DNA from: Syngnathus acus
Lineage: Eukaryota; Chordata; Actinopteri; Syngnathiformes; Syngnathidae
Length of the DNA: 64,000 nucleotides
Reading direction: 5' to 3'
Assembly (NCBI RefSeq): GCF_901709675.1
Contig: NC_051092.1
Span: 4,716,491 to 4,780,490 of the forward strand
Position 1 is the stretch's first letter; every line of letters begins with the position of its first letter. The position numbers and the translations under genes are program-made. The notes under the pieces were generated by a model that searched no databases, had not been told where the DNA came from, and saw only the letters and a list, made by a program, of their open reading frames with translations. Positions 24,714-37,057 of this stretch are shown piece by piece.

Positions 24714-26978
24714 TTTCGTGTTGTGACTAAAAAGTTCAGCCTTGATTTCATGAGATCACTCAGATCATCACGTCCATCTGAAGTCAACACCAATGGCCTT
24801 CCATCTGTCCGCGTTCCATCAGCTTCGTCCGTATTTGTTTCAAAACACACGTGTGGAGGAGCTATCCAAAATGAGAAGCACGGTGTGACTTCACGCCTCA
24901 CGAGCTGCGCAAACATGTTAGAGGAAATTGGCTACACAGTATTTACATTTTGAAATGACAGCAGCTTGAGGAAAAGCTCCTTTGTGGTTGAGTGTTTGAA
25001 TAGATCCAGTTGAAGGCTAGTTAACTGCTGTGTGGGGGGGGAAGGAGGGGGGGCGTTACTCAATATGACTTTTTTGCATTGAGTTTACTCGAAATGTTAA
25101 GATTTTTTGAAAGAATGTATTTTTTTATTTTCTATTTTTTTATTTTTGTGTATTTTTTTTTGTTTTACCACATGTTTAATAATATTTTATTTATTTATTT
25201 TTTTGCCACATATTTAGTAAGAATGTTGGTTATTAATTTAGATTTTTTTATCATCTTACTCTCTGCTGCATTCAATAGCTATAGATGACAAACACAACTC
25301 ACTAACCTCATTAAATCCAGTTCTGGTGTAGGCCCATTCTTTCAATAACACAACATACTGGGCTGCCCACTCGAATATATTCAAAAGTGTTTGTTCCTTT
25401 TCCTCGCCTGGTGACATCGATGCGTTCAAGAACCAAACTAACCTGTCGTCCCGCCGCCGCCGTGCTGAATAGACGGCGAGGAAAGTGAATGGCTTGGCTG
25501 CCCGGTCCGGGTCGCCATCTGCTCTTTATCCAGCGTGGCAGCGAGGCCTCGGCCGGCTCCTTGGCACCTGAACACAAAACAAATATACAATCAGCGTGCC
25601 TAATGTAAAGTGTGTACGATAATTGCAATGAAAAGCCCGGCGCTGTTCTTTGTTTGCAAGCAAACAAACGCTCATTTGAACATGAATGATGACGCTTTGA
25701 GTCTCAGGGCCTTTTCCTCCATAATGAGTCAGTCAATTGAAGAACAAGAGTAAGTGTTTATTTGTGGCCGTCATGTGCGGAGAAAAGGAAGGAGGAGGGG
25801 CGGGGTAGTGCGCATTTGTACACTCCAAAAACAAAATAAAGAATGTGTTTGGCGTTTGAGTGGCAGGACAAGAGAGGGATTTTTTTTTATAAACGTGTCC
25901 GTGTGTACTTCAAAAGCAAAGCCAGACTTTTTGTTTTTCCAAAAATAGTGCGACTGGGGAAGGTGCGTGACGAGTGAGAAGAAAACATAGCAGCTGTTTG
26001 GACTCACCCGGAGACAAGACTTAAAAAAAAAAAAAAAAAATCTGTTTACACTCCAACATTGCACATTTTCGAGGGGCTTTTTATTGTGGGCAGCCTAAAG
26101 CACTTCTGCGCAATAATCATCGTGATAAGTCACACTTTTGTGAAAAATATTTCAGAGAAATACGCTTTTTTTTTTGTACAGACAAAAAGTGCATATGATT
26201 ACATGAGGTCATTAGTTCCAAACCAACATGTAACCACTTCTCCATTGATCCACACTAAATGTTCCCTTAATAAACTGATCACTGTGGAATTGATCAAACC
26301 ATGTAATTTTTTTTTTTTTTAGTTTCTTTGTGATAATATATATAATGTAATGGTTTCAAAACAACATTCGGTGACCTATTCGGTCAGAACGTTTTTAGCA
26401 GCTTTATGACACACACACACACGCAGAGCCCTCGAAATCACTGAAAGCAGTCAATCTCATCCGAGCCTTTGTGTCGATGCGTGCGTACGGATGCGTGCGC
26501 TAGCGTGTTTCTGGTTTTAGCGGTCCATGCACCGTGATTAACCCCTTGTCACGTTGGAGAGACCACCCACGTTTGCCTTTCTGTGTGCGTGTGTGGCCTG
26601 GGCTGCGGCATTGTCCTGCGTGTTATCTCTCCACTTCAGTCCTGCCCGTTTATGCCACGAGGATAACCATCCCGTCTGGGATCGCAAGCGCCGCCATCGC
26701 AAATAGCCACGCGACAAACGACTGGAAAATAACAGGCTTGAGTTGGCATTTCATGAGACGCAACGGTAAATCTGAAAAATAATCGACTTGCAGATTTTGA
26801 AAGTGAGCGTATTACCAATTGAATTTGTCATTTTCGCTGACCCCGGTGTTCATGCATGATGGCGAACATCCGCAGACAAGCGTCCAGAGTGGCGCTTTAC
26901 TATCGTTCCTCCTCAATTACTGCTCCTTGCATTGTATCCACACAGCTGGCCCTGCTGAAGGGGGTGTATGGAGAGCAA

Positions 26979-26993
<15 letters not shown>

Positions 26994-27010
<17 letters not shown>

Positions 27011-27019
27011 GGGGGGGGG
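26994..27019. repeat. Poly-G run, 26 bases, after a (GT)n tract
   Basis: A (GT)n tract passes directly into 26 consecutive G residues. It is a candidate G-quadruplex and a likely sequencing or assembly trouble spot. Confidence 0.9.
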
Positions 27020-28062
27020 TCACTGTTGACATGGCGCAAAGCAAACGTCTGAAGAACGACGCGGCCTTGAAAAGCTAAAGTCAAGCCAACATGTCACTCA
27101 ACATCAAAACAGCATCGGTCCGCAAGGCACAGGTGTGCACGCGCACACGATAAGAACACACACTCGGGAGGTGGAGACGGTTCAATCACGTGTAAAGAAG
27201 ACGATGTGAAAATGATTTTTTTTTCTCTCAGGTATTTGTTTTCCTGGAAGTGAACTATCGTCATCATTGTGGCCTGTGGCACCTCCCAAACAGATTCATA
27301 AAAAAGATACAGCTGGCTTCTTCGAAACCACGACTGGGTTGGTTTCCTGATATGGGTGGGGTTCTGACACGGTCAACATAAACATGAAATTATTATTATT
27401 AAAGGTCATAAAAAAAAATAAAAAAAATTAAAAAGCTGATTACAAGCTACGCTTCAGAATGACAGAGGCTCATTGGAGAAACAACGTTTCCATCCATCTC
27501 GGAGTATTTACTGGCCCGCTTCCTTCCTACCGACCGACCGACACCGTCAGTGTGTTGGACCTGGCCTCTGAACTTTAGCCTCCATATCACCCACCATAAA
27601 TGTCCAACGTTTGAACAGAGCATTCTTAGCCAGGGTGAGGCAACAGCGGAGCTCGGGGGGGATCTGGAGCCGGCCCCCTCTCTGCTTTATGGTGCTCATT
27701 TAGGAGGCTGCCGACAAACCACGTTTGTGTGTGTGTCTGTGTGTGTACCTGAGTTGATTTAAAGTTACAAATAATAACGATTGAGCAGTCCTGGAATCCG
27801 GCTGGCTCCATAGCAAGCTAACCATCAACTAATAATGAGTGTTGGAGACAGACAGACAGACAGACAGACAGAAAGTGCTTTTACTAAAAACAAATTAAAA
27901 TCTTGAAGGAACTGTAGTAAACATTCCCTAAAAACCATCACATTTGCCAAATCTCCAACAAATTATATTGCACTTTACTTGCGACACAATATTGTAGAAA
28001 AACTTGGTCAAATTATCTTCTCATTAACCCGCAGAAATTTTTTATAGTGATTTTTTTTTTTT

Positions 28063-28175
28063 ACAATAGAACACTGATACCACATTTTTTTAATATTATT
28101 AATTAATTATTAATAAATATATTTAATATATGATTTTTTTAACAATAGAACACTGATACCACATTTTTTAATATT
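28063..28175 (+). repeat. Direct duplication of a 34-base unit
   Basis: ACAATAGAACACTGATACCA followed by CATTTTTTAATATT occurs at about 28063-28097 and again at 28142-28175, nearly unchanged. The unit lies in AT-rich DNA and is probably a local tandem duplication. Confidence 0.8.
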
Positions 28176-28540
28176 GTGTTTTAATAATTTTTCGTGTTCA
28201 ATGTAGGGACACGTCTTGTACTCATACTCTGAAAAAGTGCACCGATACATCGACACCGATACTTAACAAGCCTATGCAAGTTGTTGCCATGTCAGCCCTG
28301 TTTAAGCCCGTTTTTTTTTTTTTTTCCTTTAAACAAATATATAATTAAAATAAAATCTACAACTGGCATCATCACATATTGCTACTCGGTATCAGCAAGT
28401 ACTCAAATGACAAAATTGGTGCCTCAACCATGTGGGAGGGATTGAACTCATTTCTATACTACTAAAAAATTGTTCTATGATATGTTTCCATAAATTGAGC
28501 TTGCCGTTCAGAGAGTCACTACACTTGCTCTGGCATAAAG

Positions 28541-28562
28541 AGGCGTACCTAATGTTGTGGCC
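28541..28562 (-). repeat. Diverged fragment of the TAGGTACACC repeat family
   Basis: AGGCGTACCTAATGTTGTGGCC on the plus strand resembles the reverse complement of GGCCACTTTATTAGGTACACC seen at 7575, with several changes. Confidence 0.35.
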
Positions 28563-31500
28563 AGGGAGTGCAGCCCCTGGTGGTGCATATGAATGAGAAG
28601 GCTTCATTCCATCACGACTAGAGAAGGGCAGCGACAGCATCAATACAGGCAGTAGTATCTTTTAACAAGGAGGAGGTGTTTATAATTAGTCCTGAAAGGG
28701 TCAGATGCCCCCGCCGCACACTCAAATACGGCACGCCCCTCAAGCTCCTGAAAGCAAGGGAGAAAAATGGCTGTCAATTTGTTACGCACTCAACGGGGGG
28801 GACATCTGTTTGAATGTGGGGGTGCCACACCGCGCAGGAAACAGGCCCGAGTTCCAGGAAAGAGGAGCTCAGGAGTTTGCTGTTAGACGGAAGCGTGCAC
28901 CCGCCAGGGTGTGGAGTCGTTGCTGTCTAGTGAAAAGCAAGTATGTCCAAATTTTGAAGTGTGTCTGTTCTGAAAGCCACTTGTTTGTTGTTTGGGTTCA
29001 TGGGTGAAAATAACTTTTGGTATTATAACGCAAATGAATGAAATGACTAAAATGCAATTTGTAAACAAAAAAAAAATAGAATGAAAGCAGTATATAGTAA
29101 TTTACAGCTTTTCTTTTCTAAAACGACAAAGAAAAATCGTGACATTTTCGTCATTGTCAATTACTTTCATACATTTCGGGTGGATTTTAAATGTACAGTA
29201 TTCCCTGGGAATTAAATTTGACTTCGTTTTAATTTATTCATAAATAGATTTTTTATTATTTATTTATGAATTAAATGTTACTCTATCTATTTTTACTACA
29301 CAATACTTCGCTCAACAAATGCTCCATATGTTAACTAAAAGTAACGAAAGCTCAACTAAAACAAAGCAGCTTCTAAAAAAAACACCAACACGCTCTAAAA
29401 GACAATCAACACAAAAAACCAAGGTCAAAATGAAATCATTGCCAACAATAAGGGAATTCTTTGGCACTGCTACTTTATCCCATACTGTAGTTCACACTCG
29501 GACCATCAAAATGTGGTCGTCATGTAAACGTACGGCCTGAATGCAAACCGTTGCCACGGAAACATCCAGCGTAATGAAAGCATCATTTGACACCTGTGCC
29601 TCCGCCTGCGGCCAAACAAGGGCGTCGGTCAGCAGTCTTTTGGTCTGTCTGAGATGACTTCCTGGAGCTCGTCGAGACAAAACGTTCAATGGCATCCGTC
29701 CTTTTGTGAGGCCACAATCATGCAAAACAAGCGTGGCACCCACCCAAGGCTAGGACATGACACGCCGAGCACAAGGAAGGATTAAAGACATCAAAACGCG
29801 CCACGTCTTCCTTTTCAGCGCTTATTGTGCGGCCTCATCTTTTTTTTTTTTTTTTTTTTTTTGGTATAAATAAAGGAGGTTTAGCTTACACGAGGCGGCA
29901 GATGGTGCGCACCAAGTTGGGAACGCGCCTTTGAACTTGTAACCGCATCTTGCAAATCCACGTGAAGGCATGGAGTCTGCTTCCAGAAATCTCTTCTATC
30001 CACTGAGCACCGACACAGTGGCGAGGATGTAAATGCAACATCGTCGCAAAGTAGAAAGCAAATAATTATGGATTAAAGCCTTGAATTTTTAGGATTTATT
30101 GCGTGTAAGGCGAGCTATACTCAACTCGTCTTTATGGAGCATAAAAAACAGTCACAGCTAAAACTAAGCAAAAAAAAAATGGTAGTGTCTTTTCATTTCC
30201 ACTCAAAAAGAAAAAGTCTCTTCAGGTGCACAACTTCTTATATGAATCGGATGAATTATGAACAGTTCAAAATAGCAACAAGTGTTAGCATAAAATCTTC
30301 AAGCTTATGCCAGAAAGCAAAATAATACATCTAATCTAATATAATAAATATAATATAATAAAATACAATAAAATATAAATAAAATATAATATAATAATAA
30401 AAGTAAGCACTTTCAATTTTGCCAGGTGTGTGCTTTCTCTTGCATGCACCAAAGCAGCAGTCATGGCCATTTCAGAGAACTGCTGGTTGATTTCAGGCCT
30501 GCTGCACATCTGCACAGATAGTAAAAGCCTGCACGGCATTATTTTCCTCCCCACCAATTTTCCAACCCCCACTTGACTTCCTCCTGTTTGGTGCGTACAT
30601 CTGCACCCCCCCCCCAACACCAAGCTCCCATTGGCTGGTCGCATTTGTTGGAGGGAAAAAGCCTGCGACTAGCGGGGAAGGCGGGGCAGCCGCAGAGTGC
30701 TGACTCAGGCTGGAGGCCCCATTGTTCTTCCAGCAGAGAAACCCGACACCTCACGCCTGCAGCCAGACAGGGAGACAGACCAGCGGGTCGGCCGCTGGAG
30801 CCAGAACGACTGCCGCGTTAAACACTGCCCGCTACTCTTATCTCTTACTCCATTAAGTGTCACAATGAGACAAGTCAACAGCCCGCAACCAAAATGGACG
30901 CCGGGACCCTTCGGGTTGCTGGAACTCTGTCCAGGTTTCATTGGAATTTCCAAGGGAAAAGAATGCAAATATACAATCAGCGGGTGGACGCAACTACACA
31001 TTCCAACCAAATCCAAAATCCAACCAGAGAGAAAGCAAGGCCAAAGAAAAGCACTGGAGCACAGCAAAAAAACGGGAGTCAGACATTAAATGAAGATCGC
31101 TGAAAATTTAAAGGTTAAGACTCGAGGGTGTACTTATGACTTGCACATGTTTGGGATGTTACGCGTACAGCATATCAGCATCAAATCTGGTGGGGAAACA
31201 TTTGGGATTTTTGTCGGCTCATGTTCTTTTGTGTCCTCGTTCTAAAATATTATCCCTCAAAGCTATTAACAACCTTCCATTCGTTGGCTTCACAGTGAAA
31301 GAAATTCTCTGTGCCTGGGTTTCAATATATCATCAATAATAAGACGGTATGTTTGTCATTTAGATAAACCCAACACATGATTCATAGTGAAAAATGGGTC
31401 AAGTGGTTCAACAGCTGCCCGGGTACAAACAGAAACTCACCCCAAAAAAAACAAAAAAAAGAACATCAAGATGTGTTTTGAACAAAACAAGTGAGCTGAC

Positions 31501-32139
31501 AAACACGGAAAACCAAAACCAAGACGGAAACAAACGAGTTCATGAGTCATATAGATTAGACGTGATACTTCCTGTAGTGGCCAGCCTGGCATTACCCACC
31601 ATGCTCTAACGATTGTTCTTCAACCTCAACCAAACAAGGTTCTCTTCTTCTGTGGAACTTTCTAAAATCGACCAGTTGGAGAAGTAATTATAATTTATTT
31701 CCAACTATAATTTCAGTTAAAACGCAACCTAAGGTCCCAACTGCCCACATGCATGTTCACATGGTTAAATCCACCCTCAAAATTAGGCTCTCAATAGTCG
31801 ATTTATTTGGGATAGCCCGCATAGCGGAAGCATTGTCGGCGTGTGACGCCGGATAACAATTGCTTCCCCTGAGTCCAAGGTTTTATTAGATTCCACCCTG
31901 CTTGGATGAATATGGAGGAGTTAGTGGTCTCTGAGGGCACAATGGACCTGAAATTCTGCCCACGGTTGCCGGATGGGACAACAAGCTCCTTTCAGCCCTT
32001 CTAAGGGCAGCCCACTGGCAAAGCCAGAGCTGCTGTGTCAGCAAGATTTCTCAGAATTTGTGTACGGCAGTGGAACAGCTAAAGTCAAACATGCCAGAAG
32101 TTGTACGGATCCAAAATCTGCCTCACACAGAAGGTAGAC

Positions 32140-32181
32140 TAGATTTTAGACCTGGTGAAAGCAGGTCTAAGTTGTGGCGCA
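32140..32181 (-). repeat. Palindromic dispersed repeat, copy 2
   Basis: TTAGACCTG (32046+100, that is 32146-32154) and CAGGTCTAA (32162-32170) are perfect 9-base arms around a 7-base loop. The reverse complement carries TGCGCCACAACTTAGACCTG, matching the unit at 6668-6710. Confidence 0.55.
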
Positions 32182-34532
32182 CTTATGGTCTCAGGGATTT
32201 AACATAAACGGAGCTTCACAATAATGATTTTTATCACACCAAACAAATCAGAACTCAAATTCAAGTTGATATCATTGAGCTGGCCTCGATCCTGAATCTC
32301 CAGGCTTGCGACTTTTATGCTGACTGGACCCGACCTTACAAATTGTGTCTTCAAAAGAGGCTTTTAATTAAAAAAGCTTGGCAATTATGGCTCTGCTTTT
32401 ATGTGTCTCATGAGTGTCATCCTCCTTCGCCCTCCCTTTTTTGGATTCTGTCTCTACAATCAGCTGTCTGGGCTCCTTTCTTGAAGCTCATGTCCCTTCA
32501 AAGAGTCAAAGCAGGGCCCCTCTGTGGTATTAAATATCTTTATTAAACTGCTGCTCCAAGGGACTCCCCCCCTCCACCTGACCCCCTTTGCTTCTTTTCT
32601 CCTCTCTACATCCCAACTATCCCCATAAACTCGGACCCCGCTGGCCCGTCTTCAAAGACTCCCGCCAGGCGGCTTCTGCCGGCGACCCGCTGCGCCGCAA
32701 GACCTCGCACAATGGCCTCCGCCGGGCCCCCGCCGCGTTAAAACCAGGCAGACTCCACCACACTTGGCTAGGCCACATCTGACGGCGGGGCGGGGCTCGG
32801 CCCCCAGGTCGGGTCTTCGAGAAACAGCGGAAGGCGATTCGCAATTGGGCTTTGTGGCCCGCGTCACGGATTGGCGAGCGCTGGCAAAAGGACGGGGTCG
32901 AGCTTGTCAAACGGCACATCTGTTTGGTCGGCCAGGTAGTGTTGCTCTAAACAACGGATGGCATGCTACAATTTGTCCCATCAAGCTAGCTCCATTGTCG
33001 CAGTACCTGGTCCAGACAATGTGGGTTCTGATGTTCTGGGTGTCACGGAAGATCCTAATCAGAGTCACTTTTCCCGATTGTCCACCCTTGCGTGTGTAAA
33101 GTAGTTACTTGTAAAAGTACACTTTGAACACACACACACACGCACGCACACACACACTGACTGCCGGCCGCAACGCACCCTTTGTCCGCCACAATACGAG
33201 ACCAGGAAACAAAGGCGCCGTTGCGGACCCGGAGGAGATTTGGGAGCCTCCTGTCACTCAAAGCCATTGTTGACGTGTGCAGGGCTCAACGCACAATGCC
33301 ACTTTGTGCAAGGAGAGAGGACACACCCTCCTTGTTCCTCCTCCGCCTGTATCGCTACCTCTTATCTGCCTCGCCATCACATTTCTCTACAGCTCTCACA
33401 GATTTTTTGACTCCCCCCCCCCTCCCTTTCCAGTTTATTGACTTCATTCCATCTGCATTAGTTGCATCTCATATTTGGGCAATAACTCCAAAAGAAGTGT
33501 GATTGAAGTGCATGATGAGCATCTGTCACCATGGTAAACCACTGTGATGACATCGACACATCCAATTGGACAGATGTCACAAAATCTGGGTGCAGTTTAT
33601 AATAAAAAAAAAAGTCTTAACTGCTTGGTTTCCACATCATCACTTGCCACATGTGAAAATGATCTATGGTTCACTTCTGACTATTTCTCTTGTGCTCTGT
33701 AACACGAGCAGCGGGTCAAGCGGGTCCAATAGAGTCGGGTTTTGTTGTGAAGGCCAAAGGCAAGGCTGCTTGCGTTGGCTTGGCAGCTTCCCCTCCGACC
33801 CCCGATGACGTCACATGACGGGCTACGCGGGCGGGTCGAGACGGAGAGTTAACTGATGGCACGCTAGGACAGTTGCGAGCATTTGCTGCACGTGTGGGCC
33901 GCTGGACTCGGATATTTCTTTCTGTGAGAGATCATCACGTTTGCTGTTATCCAATTTCGATAATTAGTTTCGAAAACAATGAGGCGCTCTAAAGCAGCCG
34001 CCACACATTGGCTGTCACGCAAAAAATAATATATAAAATAACTTATGAAAATAATAATATAATATAATAATAATATAATATATATAAATAAAAATATAGA
34101 AATGTAGTCTGTGTGGAAAAAAAAACACTACACACCTACAACAAACATCGCAATCACACACACATGCACACGCACTCACACACAAACACACACACACACA
34201 CATGCAGTGATTACCGCCTAAGGCTTGAGGAGCTCTGAGTGGCCTGTGCCGGCCTCTTGAGTCAACAGGAGCAGGAGGTCAAAGGTCAGAGTTGATCGAA
34301 AAGAAGGCCAAGGAGAAAAGGGAGGGTGGTGTGCTTTTGGAGGGAACAAACATTTGCGAGGGGGGTGAGATTTTGGCGGGAAACCAGAGGAACACAAGGA
34401 AAGGGCCACCTCTGGCAGACAGACGGTGAGTCAGAGTCTGAATCACGCTCGCACGCACAAAAGACTATCCGCATGCAATGATGTCATTCTCTTTTCCTAT
34501 AGCGCAACACTATAGAGGCATGACTCAGCAAC

Positions 34533-34535
<3 letters not shown>

Positions 34536-34593
<58 letters not shown>
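34536..34593 (+). repeat. (TG)29 microsatellite
   Basis: A pure TG array of 58 bases. It faces a (CA)n array at 34755-34805 and could pair with it in single-stranded DNA or RNA. Confidence 0.97.
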
Positions 34594-34596
<3 letters not shown>

Positions 34597-34754
34597 ACAT
34601 GGGGGTCAAGGTCCACATGTTCAGTCTGATGTCACTTCTCACTGACTAATCCTCTAAAACATTCAGAGGGCGGGAAGTAGTCGGGAAACGGAGGGAAGTT
34701 TGCGTTTGTGTGTATTTCTATTGTCCACCACCTTGTGGGCGCGCGCACACAAAC

Positions 34755-34769
34755 GCACACACACACACA

Positions 34770-34805
<36 letters not shown>
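34755..34805 (+). repeat. (CA)n microsatellite
   Basis: A nearly pure CA array of about 51 bases with one T interruption, in inverted orientation to the (TG)n array about 160 bases upstream. Confidence 0.97.
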
Positions 34806-34808
<3 letters not shown>

Positions 34809-36679
34809 GTCATTAACGAGACAAACTCGGCTCATTTAAGCTCCCAGTAAGTGCAAGAGTGGATGCATTTTAAATACCGCAAAAGGCTGTTAAACAGCCC
34901 GAGGCATTTCTTTCTATTGTCCATTTTTATTGGCAGCGGCCATTTTGGCAAATGATTCACTTTGGATCTCAACACCGCCCCGCCCCCAGTACCGGTGCTG
35001 TTGTTACTTTTGTAAATTTCCAGGTGATGTACAGAAAAATGGCAGTGAGGGCTAAAATTCCTTACGAGCACTTTGGCTATTTTCTATTCTATATTAAGTC
35101 TGGCCCCAAATATATTTAATTAAAATTCTGCGCTTATGTCATAAATGTGACATTGAGAAGCACAACCTCCTGCTTTGACCGAGAGTGTGACACACAACTT
35201 GACGCTCTCAGCGAGTCAGCATTTCCTCCCGATGAGCGGAGTGTAAACACATCATCAACTCTGCGGAGGTGAAATTATTTGACAGCAGGACTCCAAATCA
35301 AACATCCCCCGGAGCTCGTGTGGTAAATGAGTGAAAGCTCAGTGGACACAAAATGTCTCCGAGGGATCCATTAAGCCAATTCAGTCGGGGTGAGATGCTC
35401 ATACAAGTTCTGGACCGATTTTTGTCCTAAAAGGTGAAACACACAAGAGGAGCCACACCTTGCATATTATTCATAAAGCAAATCAAACTTCCCCATTGAA
35501 ATGAACTGTAATGCTGTTAATTGGGGCTATATCTTTCTCAAATTACAAAATTTACAAATGAAGATTTGTGCCTGTCTGCGAAATTGAAATTGAGGTCACG
35601 AGTCTTCAATCAACATTGGACGGCTATTTTTGGAACTCGCAAAGAAGCCGCACTGCCTGCCGACACAATTCACACGTGATCCCAACCACAAATCTCTTGC
35701 CTGTATATGTGCAGCAATTCTAGTTTTTTTAAACGAGTTTCATCGATTCATACTGAAACAACTACAACCATCAGGAAGTGAAAGCGACCTGGCATGTGGG
35801 CGGTGGGTGAGTCCACGCGTAAACTCAGCACATTACATGGAAAACGTTGACTCTCTTCTCCTTTCCGCTGAGAACTTCACTGAAGTGCTGCAGATCGAAG
35901 GTCAACTATAATTCGGGCTCAAGTTTAGCCCAAAAATCTGAGACTAGATATCCACGAGCCCGAGGGCTTGTTGGGAGTCACATCAGTTTTCACGCCAATG
36001 TTTTTCGAGTAAAGTGACATGTTTGAAATGCTTGTTGGAAGGTGAACTGCACCCCGGGGCGCTCTTATCTCTTTTCATCGCGAGCCTCGGGCCTCATCAG
36101 TCACTGAACTCCCAACGTATACGTTCTCTTATGTAATGGACGCCGCGGGTTCACTTTGCCTCCAATTTGCTTTCTGGTTCTCATCTAACAGTGTCGAACA
36201 CACGCGGGGACAAGTTGGGCTTTAGTTTCTGTTGTCCATCGCTGTGGCAACAGCCCATTTGACTTGAAAGTTTGTTTGTTTGTTTGCACCCAGGTGAGAA
36301 CAATGGGAGGAAGAGGGCAATGCCTCTCCCCTCCTTCTCCCCCTTTTGGTTACACAAAGCAACACAACAGGATCTTTCTTCATTCATCATCGGTGACACA
36401 CGAGTCTTGTCATGAGCATTATTTTGTAATCATGCAATTCATTTTATTTGAAGGTGCAGCTGGACAGGAGGAGAGGATGGACCTCTACTGCCCCCTTGTG
36501 TCAGCTGTGAGAATGACTTCTGAATAGTCTATCCTGTGAATCACCAAATCTTGTCCTCAAACATTTTATTAATTGTACTCGAGTACAGGTACAGTTACTT
36601 TAGAAGAATGAGATTTATAAAGAAAAATTTACTTAAGTATTCAGTAAGAACTTTTTTTTTGCCAATGGAAATTAACACA

Positions 36680-37042
36680 TGGCGGCTCGGTGGCGCACTG
36701 GGTAGCACGTCCGCCTCACAGTTAGGAGGGTGCGGGTTCGATTCCACCTCCGGCCCTCCCTGTGTGGAGTTTGCATGTTCTCCCCGGGCCCGCGTGGGTT
36801 TTCTCCGGGCACTCCGGTTTCCTCCCACATCCCAAAAACATGCTTGGTAGGCCGATTGAAGACTCCAAATTGTCCCTAGGTGTGAGTGCGAGTGCAAATG
36901 GTTGTTTGTCTCTGTGTGCCCTGCGATTGGCTGGCAACCGGTTCAGGGTGTCCCCCGCCTACTGCCCGATGACGGCTGGGATAGGCTCCAGCACTCCCGC
37001 GACCCCCGTGGGGACTAAGCGGTTCAGAAAATGGATGGATGG
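36680..37042 (+). mobile_element. Young tRNA-derived SINE with (GGAT)n tail, copy 2
   Basis: The same family as 19028-19383, in plus orientation. The tRNA-like head begins near GGCGGCTCGGTGGCGCACTG and carries the B box GGTTCGATTCC at about 36736-36746. The body is almost identical to copy 1, with GAAGAC for GGGCAC, a 6-base insertion near 36890, and two further substitutions near the 3' end. The tail is ATGGATGGATGG. The 15-base target duplication ATGGAAATTAACACA lies at 36665-36679 and 37043-37057. Intact ends and a perfect duplication show recent insertion. Confidence 0.96.
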
Positions 37043-37057
37043 ATGGAAATTAACACA

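Larger units (their letters stand above)
24714..36664. other. Gene-free stretch
   Basis: No supported gene. Contents: a G run (26994-27019), a (CAGA)n tract (27846-27872), a 34-base direct duplication (28063-28097 and 28142-28175), a diverged copy of the GGTACACC repeat (28541-28562), AT-rich simple sequence (30330-30405, 34020-34110), a palindromic repeat (32140-32181), and facing (TG)n and (CA)n arrays (34536-34805). The block 35140-35300 has balanced composition and a forkhead-like TGTAAACA, and may be regulatory. Confidence 0.6.
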
